The position numbers and the translations under genes are program-made. This document shows positions 37,254 through 46,148 of a stretch of DNA of 64,000 bases, piece after piece. Within the stretch, counting starts at the first letter, position 1; every line of letters begins with the position of its first letter. A model generated the notes under the pieces. It did not search any database. It worked only from the letters and a program-made list of their open reading frames with translations, and had not been told where the DNA came from. The stretch comes from Nostoc sp. XA010 (GTDB lineage Bacteria > Cyanobacteriota > Cyanobacteriia > Cyanobacteriales > Nostocaceae): the NCBI RefSeq assembly GCF_020829625.1, contig NZ_JAIVFX010000011.1, positions 1 to 64,000 on the forward strand. Direction: 5' to 3'.

Positions 37254-37877
37254 TTACCTGACTGTGCCAGCACTAAAAATTTGCTCTGCTGTCAAATTCA
37301 ACTCTGGAAAAATTGATGACTCGATCCGGTCATCTCCTCGAAATTTACTAACGCGATACTCTTCTTCTTCTAAAGAACAAACCAAAATAGTAGGTTGTTT
37401 GGGTTTGCCAATAAATTCTCTACCACCCAATGCACCATAATCTACAATCCAATATTCAGGAATTCCCATTTCTTCATAATCAGCGTATTTTTTCAGATAA
37501 TCATCACGCCAGTTTGTACTTACCACCTCAATTACTAAAGGAATTGATGCTGCTTGAGTAACAGTTGATTCTTTTTTCCACCGAGGTTCATTAACTAAAT
37601 TAGGCTGATTTAGTATCAGGACATCTGGGGAATAAGCAGATTCGTTTTCAACTGGTTTGACGAATACTGTTTTGGGGATGAAATAACGAAGATTTAAGCG
37701 ACTATATTCTAAAGTAATTTGTGTAGCTAAAAATCCAATCACTTCTTCATGGTCGCCTATGGGTTGGGGCATTTCTACTACTACTCCATCATATAGTTCG
37801 TAACGTTTAAGAGTGTTATCTGGATATTTAGCAACGAATTCATCGAATGTAACTACTTTGCGTAAGACTTGAGTCAT
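37254..37877 (-). CDS. Uma2 family (PD-(D/E)XK-like) protein
   Basis: A 207-residue protein starting MTQVLRKVVTFDEFVAKYPD at the ATG at 37875-37877, with GAGG about 10 bases upstream; the TTG at 37892 is less likely. It has the Uma2 core: YELYDGVVVEMPQPIGDHEE, YSPDVLILNQPNLVNEPRWK and IPLVIEVVSTNWRDDYLKKY with the catalytic-like E-V and D residues, then GIPEYWIVD. Uma2 proteins are greatly expanded in cyanobacteria and have a restriction-endonuclease fold; their role is unsettled. A second Uma2 gene is at 52967-53533. Confidence 0.88.
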   Translation of the reverse strand: MTQVLRKVVTFDEFVAKYPDNTLKRYELYDGVVVEMPQPIGDHEEVIGFLATQITLEYSRLNLRYFIPKTVFVKPVENESAYSPDVLILNQPNLVNEPRWKKESTVTQAASIPLVIEVVSTNWRDDYLKKYADYEEMGIPEYWIVDYGALGGREFIGKPKQPTILVCSLEEEEYRVSKFRGDDRIESSIFPELNLTAEQIFSAGTVR

Positions 37878-38103
37878 AGCTTGATTCCTCAATTTTGCAA
37901 ATTATAACAACTTTAATTGTCTTTAATTCATCAACATTAATACTTGTTGATTGGTATACTTTAATTCAAAAAAATTGCAAAATTGTAATATTGTCCAGCT
38001 AATTCTTAGCTAAAAGACTAGAATTTGGATAGTAGCTTCCTCAATTTATATGTATAACATTAGGAAGCCAACTTCAAGCTATTTTTTAACGGGAGGTCAG
38101 GTA

Positions 38104-39471
38104 ATGGCGATCGCCACCATTAATCCCGCCACTGGGGAGACGCTCAAAACCTTTGAGCCACTCAATGATGCAGAAATTGCCGCTAAACTCGATTTGGCTA
38201 ATCAGACTTTTGAAAAGTATCGTCAGACTAGTTTTTCTGAGCGATCGCATTGGCTGCAAAAGGCTGCTGATATTTTAGAGCAAGACAAAGCAGAATTTGC
38301 GAAGTTGATGACTCTAGAAATGGGTAAGCCATTTAAAGCTGCGATCGCAGAAGTAGAAAAATGTGCCGTCGTTTGTCGCTACTATGCCGAACATGCCCCT
38401 GGTTTTTTGGCTGATGTTTCGGTAAAAACGGATGCCAGCCATAGTTTTGTTCGCTATCATCCAATGGGTGCAATTCTCGCGGTGATGCCGTGGAACTTCC
38501 CCTTCTGGCAAGTGTTCCGCTTTGCTGCACCAGCGCTAATGGCGGGAAATGTCGGCTTACTCAAACATGCTTCCAATGTGCCGCAGTGCGCCTTGGCAAT
38601 TGAAGATATTATCCAACGAGCAGGTTTTCCTGAAGGTGCGTTTCAAACTCTATTAATAGGCGCTGCGAAAGTTGCCGATTTAATGGCTGATGACCGCGTA
38701 AAAGCTGCCACATTGACAGGAAGCGAACCAGCAGGTGCATCCCTCGCCGTCGCCGCCGGGAAACAAATCAAAAAAACAGTTTTGGAATTAGGAGGAAGTG
38801 ACCCGTTTATTGTGTTAGAAAGTGCTGACTTAGAGACAGCAGTTGTCACAGCTACTACAGCGCGGATGTTGAATAACGGGCAATCATGTATTGCAGCGAA
38901 ACGTTTTATTGTTGCAGAAGCGATCGCAGACAAATTTGAAAAATTACTTTTAGAAAAATTTGAGGCGCTCAAAGTTGGCGATCCCATGCAACCAGATACC
39001 GATTTAGGCCCACTGGCTACTCCTGGTATTCTCCAGGATTTAGATCAACAAGTGCAAAATGCCATTAGCAGTGGTGGTAAAGTCCTCACCGGTGGACATC
39101 CTTTATCAGATCGTCCTGGAAACTTTTATCCACCAACGATTATCATAGGTATCCCGCCTGAAGCATCAATTGCCAAAGAAGAATTCTTTGGCCCGGTAGC
39201 TTTGTTATTCAGGGTTCCAGATATCGATGCTGCCATTAAACTCGCTAATGATAGCCCCTTTGGCTTAGGTGCAAGTGCTTGGACAACCAACAACCAAGAG
39301 AGCGATCGCCTGGTTGAGGAAATCGAAGCAGGTGCCGTATTTATCAACAGTATGGTCAAATCTGATCCCAGGTTGCCCTTTGGTGGCATCAAGCGTTCTG
39401 GATATGGCAGAGAATTGAGTATTCAGGGTATACATGAGTTTGTCAATCTTAAAACCGTGTGGGTTAAATGA
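38104..39471 (+). CDS. Succinic semialdehyde dehydrogenase
   Basis: A 455-residue NAD(P)-dependent aldehyde dehydrogenase starting MAIATINPATGETLKTFEPL; GGGAGG sits 10 bases ahead of ATG 38104, and the in-frame ATG at 38050 is not preferred. Catalytic Glu lies in TVLELGGSDPFIVL and catalytic Cys in NNGQSCIAAKRF. With the next gene, a 2-oxoglutarate decarboxylase, it matches the pair first shown in Synechococcus PCC 7002 (A2770/A2771): 2-oxoglutarate to succinic semialdehyde to succinate, replacing 2-oxoglutarate dehydrogenase in the TCA cycle. The genes are 123 bp apart, separated by heptamer repeats and a dispersed palindrome. Confidence 0.92.
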   Translation: MAIATINPATGETLKTFEPLNDAEIAAKLDLANQTFEKYRQTSFSERSHWLQKAADILEQDKAEFAKLMTLEMGKPFKAAIAEVEKCAVVCRYYAEHAPGFLADVSVKTDASHSFVRYHPMGAILAVMPWNFPFWQVFRFAAPALMAGNVGLLKHASNVPQCALAIEDIIQRAGFPEGAFQTLLIGAAKVADLMADDRVKAATLTGSEPAGASLAVAAGKQIKKTVLELGGSDPFIVLESADLETAVVTATTARMLNNGQSCIAAKRFIVAEAIADKFEKLLLEKFEALKVGDPMQPDTDLGPLATPGILQDLDQQVQNAISSGGKVLTGGHPLSDRPGNFYPPTIIIGIPPEASIAKEEFFGPVALLFRVPDIDAAIKLANDSPFGLGASAWTTNNQESDRLVEEIEAGAVFINSMVKSDPRLPFGGIKRSGYGRELSIQGIHEFVNLKTVWVK

Positions 39472-39594
39472 TTAGTCATTAGTCATTGGTCATTGGTCAT
39501 TAGCCAAAAAAATGACAAATGACTAATGACGTAGACGCTTCTGCGGCTTCCCGCAGGGTAGGACAAATGACAAAATAAATAGTTAGGAAATAAA

Positions 39595-41238
39595 ATGAAT
39601 ACAGCAGAATTATTGGTGCAGTGCCTAGAAAATGAAGGAGTGCAATATATTTTTGGACTCCCCGGCGAAGAAAACCTGCACGTTTTAGAAGCGTTAAAAC
39701 ATTCTTCGATTAAATTTATTACGACTCGTCATGAACAGGGTGCAGCATTCATGGCCGATGTCTACGGGCGCCTGACAGGAAAAGCCGGAGTGTGTCTTTC
39801 TACTCTTGGGCCTGGGGCAACCAATTTGATGACTGGGGTAGCAGATGCTAACCTCGATGGTGCGCCCTTAGTGGCGATTACCGGTCAAGTGGGAACAGAT
39901 AGAATGCATATTGAATCCCATCAATATTTAGATTTGGTGGCAATGTTTGCGCCTGTTACCAAGTGGAATAAGCAGATTGTGCGACCGAGTATTACACCAG
40001 AAGTAGTGCGGAAAGCCTTTAAGCGATCGCAATCTGAAAAACCCGGTGCAGTTCACATAGATTTGCCAGAAAATATTGCTGCTATGCCCGTCGAAGGCAA
40101 ACCTTTGCGTAAGGATAATAGCGAAAAGACATACGCATCTTTTGCTAGCATTCGGGCAGCCGCCGCCGCAATTTCCCAAGCAGTTAACCCATTAATTTTA
40201 GTAGGAAATGGGGCAATTCGCGCTCAGGCAAGTGATTCAGTAACGCAATTTGCAACCTTGCTGAATATACCTGTTGCCAATACCTTTATGGGTAAGGGCG
40301 TTATTCCTTATACACATCAATTAGCTTTGTGGTCAGTGGGATTACAGCAAAGAGATTATATTACTTGTGGCTTTGATAACACAGATTTAGTAATTGCGAT
40401 CGGCTATGATTTGATTGAGTTTTCCCCCAAGAAATGGAATCGTAACGGTGAAATTCCCATTGTGCATATTGGGGTAAGTCCGGCGGAAATTGATAGTAGT
40501 TATATTCCTAACGCCGAAGTCGTGGGAGATATTTCAGATTCCCTTTATGAAATTTTAAAATTAGCAGACCGACAAGGTAAACCCGATCCTTTTGCCATTA
40601 GCTTAAGATCAGAGATTCGGGCTGATTACGAACAGTACGCCCATGATGATGGATTTCCGATTAAGCCACAAAAGTTAATTTATGACTTACGGCAAGTGAT
40701 GGGCCCAGATGATATCGTTATCTCAGATGTTGGCGCACATAAGATGTGGATGGCGCGTCATTATCATTGCCATAGCCCCAATACTTGCATTATTTCTAAT
40801 GGCTTCGCGGCTATGGGTATTGCCATTCCTGGCGCTTTAGCAGCAAAACTCGTTTATCCCAACCGCAAAGTCGTGGCTGTAACAGGCGATGGCGGCTTTA
40901 TGATGAATTCTCAAGAATTAGAAACAGCCTTGCGTGTTGGTACACCCTTTGTCACCATAATTTTCAATGATGGTGGCTATGGCTTAATTGAGTGGAAGCA
41001 AGAAAATCACTTTGGCAAAGGAAACTCATCTTTTGTACATTTCAGTAATCCTGATTTTGTCAAATATGCCGAAAGTATGGGTTTGAAAGGCTACCGAGTT
41101 GAATCGGCTTTAGATTTGATTCCAGTACTCAAAGAAGCCCTCGCTCAAGATGTACCCGCCGTGATAGATTGTCCCGTAGATTATCGGGAAAATCACCGCT
41201 TTAGCCAAAAAGCCGACGGGTTGAGTTGTGCGTTGTAA
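39595..41238 (+). CDS. 2-oxoglutarate decarboxylase (acetolactate synthase-like ThDP enzyme)
   Basis: A 547-residue thiamine diphosphate enzyme. The N-terminal Pyr domain has the catalytic glutamate in TTRHEQGAAFMADVYGRLTG; the C-terminal PP domain has the cofactor motif VTGDGGFMMNSQELETALRV through to FNDGGYG. Automatic annotation would call it acetolactate synthase large subunit. The neighbouring succinic semialdehyde dehydrogenase, as in the Synechococcus PCC 7002 pair, argues for 2-oxoglutarate decarboxylase. The product succinic semialdehyde passes to the neighbour. It lacks the regulatory partner (IlvN) expected of a true acetolactate synthase. Confidence 0.88.
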   Translation: MNTAELLVQCLENEGVQYIFGLPGEENLHVLEALKHSSIKFITTRHEQGAAFMADVYGRLTGKAGVCLSTLGPGATNLMTGVADANLDGAPLVAITGQVGTDRMHIESHQYLDLVAMFAPVTKWNKQIVRPSITPEVVRKAFKRSQSEKPGAVHIDLPENIAAMPVEGKPLRKDNSEKTYASFASIRAAAAAISQAVNPLILVGNGAIRAQASDSVTQFATLLNIPVANTFMGKGVIPYTHQLALWSVGLQQRDYITCGFDNTDLVIAIGYDLIEFSPKKWNRNGEIPIVHIGVSPAEIDSSYIPNAEVVGDISDSLYEILKLADRQGKPDPFAISLRSEIRADYEQYAHDDGFPIKPQKLIYDLRQVMGPDDIVISDVGAHKMWMARHYHCHSPNTCIISNGFAAMGIAIPGALAAKLVYPNRKVVAVTGDGGFMMNSQELETALRVGTPFVTIIFNDGGYGLIEWKQENHFGKGNSSFVHFSNPDFVKYAESMGLKGYRVESALDLIPVLKEALAQDVPAVIDCPVDYRENHRFSQKADGLSCAL

Positions 41239-41763
41239 AAAGCAGAGACGCGATTAATTGCGTCTGTACAAGAGTTAGGAGTTAGGAGTTAGGAGTTATT
41301 TATTCCTAACTCCTTATTAATTTCTACTCCTTTAGTGTTTTGGTAGGGTGCGTTACACCAAGGACTAACGCACCGCTTTACTTCACTTCATTTATAGATA
41401 TGTTTCTCCTCTTTCTTTGCGTCCTTCTCTAACGAGACGCTGCGCGAATGCGGTTCGTAAAAAAAAACCACGAAGCTCAAAGGTTCATTCACGAGTATCA
41501 AAGACTCATTCACCAAGCTCAGAGGTTCATCGACAAAGCTCAGAGGTTCATCGACAAAGCTCAGAGGTTCATCGACAAAGCTCAGAGGTTCATCGACAAA
41601 GCTCAAAGGTTCATCGACAAAGCTCAGAGGTTCATCGACAAAGCTCAGAGGTTCATCGACAAAGCTCAGAGGTTCATCGCCGAAGCTCAGAGGTTCATCG
41701 CCGAAGCTCAGAGGTTCATTCACAATGAGTTAGAATTAATAACTTCTAGCTCATTACTGATTT
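41239..41763. other. Intergenic region dominated by a 21-bp repeat array
   Basis: After the decarboxylase stop there are short GAGTTAGGAGTTAGGAGTTA repeats (about 41274-41295), a GGTGCGTTACACC-type palindrome near 41347, and a copy of the GAGACGCTGCGCGAA repeat near 41434. The 21-bp array at 41472-41723 fills the rest. Frames through the array are open on both strands because the unit is a multiple of three, and are not called as genes. Confidence 0.6.
41472..41723. repeat. 21-bp tandem repeat array A (12 units)
   Basis: Twelve 21-bp units. Most are of the form AAGCTCAGAGGTTCATCGAC plus one base; the two at the left edge differ and one reads GAGTATCAAAGACTCATTCA, the type seen in array B. 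Units within the array are nearly identical, with changes gathered at the edges. Confidence 0.92.
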
Positions 41764-42006
41764 TTACTCATAATTAATTGTCTTCTGGACTAAATTTGTG
41801 CTTTCTTGCTTTTGGGCAATGTCCTCTACTGCTTTGCATTGCCTTTTGTCAATATCTGACTTAATAATAAGTCCCTTAGTATTAAGCGATATTTCAACTT
41901 GGTATTGACCATTCACCATATTAATAGCAGCGTAGGTTACTGTACCAAACATCATTACTCCGCAAAGTGATAAGATAATTTCCAGAATTCCCAGTTCTCG
42001 TTTCAT
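41764..42006 (-). CDS. Small membrane protein, hypothetical
   Basis: An 80-residue protein, MKRELGILEIILSLCGVMMF, with one N-terminal membrane helix (ILEIILSLCGVMMFGTVTYA) and a polar C-terminal domain (QYQVEISLNTKGLIIKSDID, KRQCKAVEDIAQKQES). It has the look of a small secreted or membrane-anchored protein. No family was recognised. It lies at the edge of repeat array A, reading towards it. Confidence 0.5.
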   Translation of the reverse strand: MKRELGILEIILSLCGVMMFGTVTYAAINMVNGQYQVEISLNTKGLIIKSDIDKRQCKAVEDIAQKQESTNLVQKTINYE

Positions 42007-42220
42007 TTTTAAAGCCTTTAATTTCTTACATTCCCATTACAACTTGGTGCTGGTTGAGAACGGAGTTGAGAAATAGTTACCGATTAGACAAGTTTTAGTT
42101 GATTATTGGTTAAGTTCAGGATGACTATAAATTCTAGGGTGCAAGACGTTATCGCTAAATAGCAAAGCTGTTTAGCTAGTAGAAAAACCTGGTATACTCA
42201 CAGCAGTTTCTCGATGAGGA

Positions 42221-43330
42221 ATGATGGCGCGATCGCTCCGAGTAGCCCCAGAGTATATTGAAAAAGTAAAGTCAGCACCTCAGCTTAACGGCTATCGCAG
42301 CCAGCAGTCCTTGGCTACTGATATAGGATTTTCTCTCTCGACAGTCAAAAGCTTTCTCACTGGTAAACCTGTTGATTATCTAAATTTTCTAGAACTTAGC
42401 AAAAAACTGGGGTTAGAGTGGCAAGACATTGCATACAAAGAACCAGAAACTCAACCACCGAAACCTCAGCCAACTAACGGGGAAGCATCACCCTTCATCA
42501 CTGGCGCACCCATCACCCAACCTCGTTATTTTTTTGGACGCGAGAAAGAATTAAAACGCCTCTTCAACTTACTCAAACGCCATCCCCTGCAAAACTCCGC
42601 CATTATCGGCAAAAAGCGTAGCGGTAAAACATCCCTGCTGCACTACTTAAAAAATATCACCACCACCCCAGTAGAACAGTTGCGTCCTGCTCAAAAAACT
42701 GACTGGCTAGCGCATGCAGAAAATTACTGTTGGATTTTTGTAGACTTGCAAGACGCACGAATGCAAAGCCGAGAAGGACTGCTAAAGTACATCCTAGAAT
42801 CACTGAAGATGCAAGTGCCGACACCTTGCGATTTAGATCGTTTCATGAATGTAGTCAGCGATAATTTGCATTCTCCCACAGTTATCTTATTGGATGAGAT
42901 TGGCGTTGGATTGCAACGCTGTCCAGAATTAGATGATGGCTTTTGGGAAAGTTTGCGGTCTTTGGCGACTAACCATACAGGGGGGAATCTAGCATTTGTC
43001 TTGGCTACCCCCGAATCACCGATTGAAATGGCGCGAAACACAGGACACAGTTCACCCTTTTTCAATATTTTCGGCTACACCGCATATCCGGGAGTATTGA
43101 CTGAGATAGAAGCGCGAGGATTGATTGCGAGTTCGCCCATTCCCTTCACTGACGAAGATGTAGAGTGGATTTTGACACAAAGTTGCTGCTGGCCACTGTT
43201 GTTACAAATTCTGTGTAGAGAAAGATTATTTAACTTAGAAGAAGGAGAGAATAATGATAATTGGCGTGAGGAAGGTTTACGACAAATTAAATCATTTACT
43301 CATTTATTAGATTCAGAACTAGCGGAGTAA
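42221..43330 (+). CDS. ATPase with N-terminal helix-turn-helix (STAND-like)
   Basis: A 369-residue protein. Residues 1-70 resemble the helix-turn-helix module that starts many cyanobacterial NB-ARC and related ATPases (SLRVAPEYIEKVKSAPQLNG, then SLATDIGFSLSTVKSFLTGK and DYLNFLELSKKLGLEW). The ATPase core (about 95-350) begins FITGAPITQPRYFFGREKEL and has Walker A AIIGKKRSGKTSLLHYL and Walker B TVILLDEIGVGL. The core has no attached sensor or effector. Its ITGxPIT...F-GR-x-x lead matches the ATPase at 44055-46148, two genes away, so the two are paralogues. It is followed after 2 bp by a VapBC-like pair. A conflict or defence role is inferred. Confidence 0.8.
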   Translation: MMARSLRVAPEYIEKVKSAPQLNGYRSQQSLATDIGFSLSTVKSFLTGKPVDYLNFLELSKKLGLEWQDIAYKEPETQPPKPQPTNGEASPFITGAPITQPRYFFGREKELKRLFNLLKRHPLQNSAIIGKKRSGKTSLLHYLKNITTTPVEQLRPAQKTDWLAHAENYCWIFVDLQDARMQSREGLLKYILESLKMQVPTPCDLDRFMNVVSDNLHSPTVILLDEIGVGLQRCPELDDGFWESLRSLATNHTGGNLAFVLATPESPIEMARNTGHSSPFFNIFGYTAYPGVLTEIEARGLIASSPIPFTDEDVEWILTQSCCWPLLLQILCRERLFNLEEGENNDNWREEGLRQIKSFTHLLDSELAE

Positions 43331-43332
43331 CT

Positions 43333-43551
43333 ATGAAAGCACACCGAATTGAAACAAAGTTAACTAAAAACGGAACCTTGATTCTTGAGGATTTACCGTT
43401 TCAAGCAGGCGAAGCAGTAGAAATCATTGTTTTAGAACGTTTTCCCCAACCTTCAGAATCTAATCCTTATCCTTTACGGGGAACAGTTATTCACTATGAT
43501 GATCCTTTTGAGCCTGCTGTACCTATTGGGGATTGGGAAGTCTTGCAATGA
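43333..43551 (+). CDS. Antitoxin of VapBC-type module
   Basis: A 72-residue protein, MKAHRIETKLTKNGTLILED, with an AbrB/DUF2281-like strand pair (LTKNGTLILEDLPFQAGEAV) and a disordered acidic C-terminus (YDDPFEPAVPIGDWEVLQ), as in antitoxins that wrap a PIN toxin. It starts 2 bp after the ATPase gene and overlaps the toxin gene by 4 bp (ATGA). Confidence 0.82.
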   Translation: MKAHRIETKLTKNGTLILEDLPFQAGEAVEIIVLERFPQPSESNPYPLRGTVIHYDDPFEPAVPIGDWEVLQ

Positions 43552-43940
43552 TAATTTTAGATACCCATATTTGGATTTGGTGGGTAGATAATAATGAACG
43601 ACTAAACCAGAAATATAGAGATTGCATTGAAGAATATCAATCTCAAGGACTAGGAGTCAGCATTATTTCTTGTTGGGAAGTCGCCAAACTGGTTGAGAAT
43701 CGCAAACTTGCTTTTTCAATTTCAGTTGAGGATTGGTTAGCAGCAGCTTTAGCTTATCCAGGAGTGCAGCTACTCGAACTAACAATTCCAATTATTGTTG
43801 AATCAACCAAACTCACAGATTTTCACCGAGATCCATCTGACCAAATTATTGTAGCCACTGCCAGAATTTACAACTCTCCTTTACTAACTGTTGACGCCAA
43901 AATTCTGGCATATCCTGGGGTGCAAACTCTCAAAAAGTGA
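43548..43940 (+). CDS. vapC: PIN-domain toxin (VapC-like)
   Basis: A 130-residue PIN ribonuclease starting MIILDTHIWIWWVDNNERLN. The acidic residues of the PIN active site are the Asp of ILDTHIW, the Glu of ISCWEVAKL and the Asp of FHRDPSDQIIVATARI; a further acidic residue is in LLTVDAKI. It has the IW...W pattern of the type found next to DUF2281-like antitoxins. ATG at 43548 overlaps the antitoxin stop. It is complete and probably active. Confidence 0.88.
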   Translation: MIILDTHIWIWWVDNNERLNQKYRDCIEEYQSQGLGVSIISCWEVAKLVENRKLAFSISVEDWLAAALAYPGVQLLELTIPIIVESTKLTDFHRDPSDQIIVATARIYNSPLLTVDAKILAYPGVQTLKK

Positions 43941-44054
43941 AAGATAAAGTTTGCGTTGCTGAATTAAGCTATGAATTTTTCTTTGCGTCTTTGCGCGAAG
44001 CTCTTTAATATCCTGATTCAGCAAAGCCGAGTATTAAATAGGAGTGCAAAAACG

Positions 44055-46148
44055 TTGACTTCACCACAACTACCCCCCAACGCCTACACCGATGCACCCC
44101 AACAGCACCCCAACTTAATCCTCGGTAGCTTGCAACTACTTTTCTGGCTTGTCTTTCGCCCTTCAGCATGGCGTAACCACCTTGAGCGTATTGACCCTGC
44201 TTTAGACTCTGACTCTTCTCCAATTATCTTATTGAGACAAGGGCGATGGCGGAACCTTGCTCTGTGGCGGCTGTTCATCCAGGGATACTTTATCTTACCT
44301 ATCCTGGTTAACTTATTATTGGGCTTGGTGCTGTGGACATTGGGTGAACCAATCGCAAATATAGCTTTTCGCGTGGCGGTAGGCGTGGCGGTAGGCGTGG
44401 CGGTAGGCGTGGCGGTAGGCGTGGCGGTAGGCGTGGCGGTAGGCGTGGGAGTTACTATCAATTCATGGCGGCCTGTTTTATCCTTTCCATTTCTCATTCT
44501 TTGGAATTCTCTGCTCTATAGATTAGACAAAGGGCGTAATGGTAGAAGCTCTTGTTTATTGCGCTTTCACTCCGCCTTTTGGGATGAGTGGCAGCATTTA
44601 CATCTGCCTGGTTTGGATAAACATCTCCTTTTTATAATCGAAAATAACCCAGTTGAAGGCGAAGCTGCTTTAGAATATCTCAATACCAGCCCCCAGCGCT
44701 GGGCAGCACAAGCTGCACAAATTGAATTGGATGCACGCAGTTTACAAGGCTGTACTGATGTAAAAGCTATCGGTAAAGCTCATCGTAGTTTGGTAACTGG
44801 CGAACTAGAGAGTGAAGTTAGCCATCTACTACAAATTTTTAGCCGTATCAGTGAGGATGTTGATGCTGCACTCAATCAAGCTAGCACTTATAACCAGCGC
44901 TTACTCCTCAGAGATGTTGCAGATAAATTAAATCTACAGTTGCAGAACTTCGCTCGTAGCAGCGACAAATATACAGCCCGTTTCTATCCCATTATCAAAA
45001 GTTGGCGTGAGATAGTAACTAATTATATAGATGAACTGGCTAAGATTACTGAACTCCGCCAACAAATTGACTCGCCTTATATTACTGGGAATCCCATTAC
45101 ACTAGAGCAAGAAATTTTCACGGGGCGCGATGATATCGGCTTACGCATTGAGCAGTTACTCTTAGACCACCGTCGCCCACCTCTGCTACTATACGGTCAG
45201 CGACGTATGGGTAAAACTTCTCTCCTCAACAACATCGGAAAGTTACTACCTAATAACATCATTCCCATATTTGTAGACTTACAAGGCGCACCTTCATCAG
45301 CGAGTGACCATGCAGGTTTTCTCTACAATCTGGCTAGAGAGATGGAGAAGTCAGCGAAAAAGCAAGGTGTAACTCTACCGTCCCTAGCCCGCGAAGTGTT
45401 AGAATCTGACCCCTTCACCTATTTCGATGAGTGGCTAGATAAAGTAGAACAGGCTCTAGAACAAAATACCGCCTTACTAGCGCTAGATGAATTCGAGGTG
45501 CTAGACAACGCCATAGCCAAAGGTCGCTTTAATGAACAGGATGTTTTGGGGATGCTGCGTCACCTCATCCAACATCGTCCCCGGTTCAAGGTTTTACTGG
45601 CTGGCTCTCATACTATCGAAGAATATCAGCGCTGGGCTAGTTATCTAATTAATGTCCAAGTAGTGCATATTTCGTACCTTAAAGAAGCGGAAGCACGACA
45701 ATTAATTGAACGTCCCGTCAAAGATTTTACTCTCCGCTATGAACCTAATGCCGTTGAGCGAGTGCTGCAACTCACCCGTTGTCACCCATTCTTAGTACAA
45801 CTACTCTGTGCAGAAATGATTGTCCTTAAGAACGAACAAGACCCCTCTATCCGGCGATTGGCAACTTTAGCAGATGTGGAAGCCGCGATACCAGAAGCTT
45901 TGCAAAGTGGGGGCTTTTTCTTTGCTGACATTCAAAACAACCAAGTAGACGCGACTGGAAAAGATATTTTATGTTTTATCGCTGCTCAAGGGGAAGGGGT
46001 TATAGTTAGCCGCCAAACTCTGTTGCAACAGTTCCCTGATGCTGATATTACTTTCAACTTGCTGTTACAACGTGAGTTAATTGAGGAAGTTAACGACGGC
46101 TATGGCTTCCAAGTAGAGTTGATTCGCCGATGGTTTGTTTCTAAATAG
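44055..46148 (+). CDS. Membrane-linked AAA/STAND ATPase with VAVG repeat segment
   Basis: About 697 residues from the TTG at 44055 (TSPQLPPNAYTDAPQQHPNL) with AGGAG 11 bases upstream; an in-frame ATG at 43971 exists, but its leader matches CTTTGCGTCTTTGCGCGAAG intergenic repeat sequence. Near residues 80-130 a hydrophobic segment contains six exact VAVG repeats (12-bp DNA unit at 44373-44444), flanked by LPILVNLLLGLVLWTLG and FPFLILWNSLLYRL, so it is membrane-bound. A helical middle follows, then the ATPase (ITGNPITLEQEIFTGRDDIG, Walker A LLLYGQRRMGKTSLLNN, Walker B-like LLALDEFEVLDNA) and a winged-helix-like C-terminus. It resembles the ATPase at 42221-43330. Confidence 0.82.
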   Translation: MTSPQLPPNAYTDAPQQHPNLILGSLQLLFWLVFRPSAWRNHLERIDPALDSDSSPIILLRQGRWRNLALWRLFIQGYFILPILVNLLLGLVLWTLGEPIANIAFRVAVGVAVGVAVGVAVGVAVGVAVGVGVTINSWRPVLSFPFLILWNSLLYRLDKGRNGRSSCLLRFHSAFWDEWQHLHLPGLDKHLLFIIENNPVEGEAALEYLNTSPQRWAAQAAQIELDARSLQGCTDVKAIGKAHRSLVTGELESEVSHLLQIFSRISEDVDAALNQASTYNQRLLLRDVADKLNLQLQNFARSSDKYTARFYPIIKSWREIVTNYIDELAKITELRQQIDSPYITGNPITLEQEIFTGRDDIGLRIEQLLLDHRRPPLLLYGQRRMGKTSLLNNIGKLLPNNIIPIFVDLQGAPSSASDHAGFLYNLAREMEKSAKKQGVTLPSLAREVLESDPFTYFDEWLDKVEQALEQNTALLALDEFEVLDNAIAKGRFNEQDVLGMLRHLIQHRPRFKVLLAGSHTIEEYQRWASYLINVQVVHISYLKEAEARQLIERPVKDFTLRYEPNAVERVLQLTRCHPFLVQLLCAEMIVLKNEQDPSIRRLATLADVEAAIPEALQSGGFFFADIQNNQVDATGKDILCFIAAQGEGVIVSRQTLLQQFPDADITFNLLLQRELIEEVNDGYGFQVELIRRWFVSK
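44373..44444 (+). repeat. 12-bp tandem repeat inside the ATPase gene (six units)
   Basis: GTGGCGGTAGGC occurs six times without change, encoding (VAVG)6 in a membrane-crossing segment. The unit is a multiple of three, so copy-number changes keep the frame. Confidence 0.9.

Noticed and set aside
41417-41777. Three overlapping frames (both strands) with heptapeptide repeats such as AQRFIDK
   Set aside because: They are produced by the 21-bp array, whose period is a multiple of three, and have no gene-like flanks.
44084-44497. Minus frame with PTATPTATP repeats
   Set aside because: It is the shadow of the VAVG repeat in the ATPase gene on the other strand.
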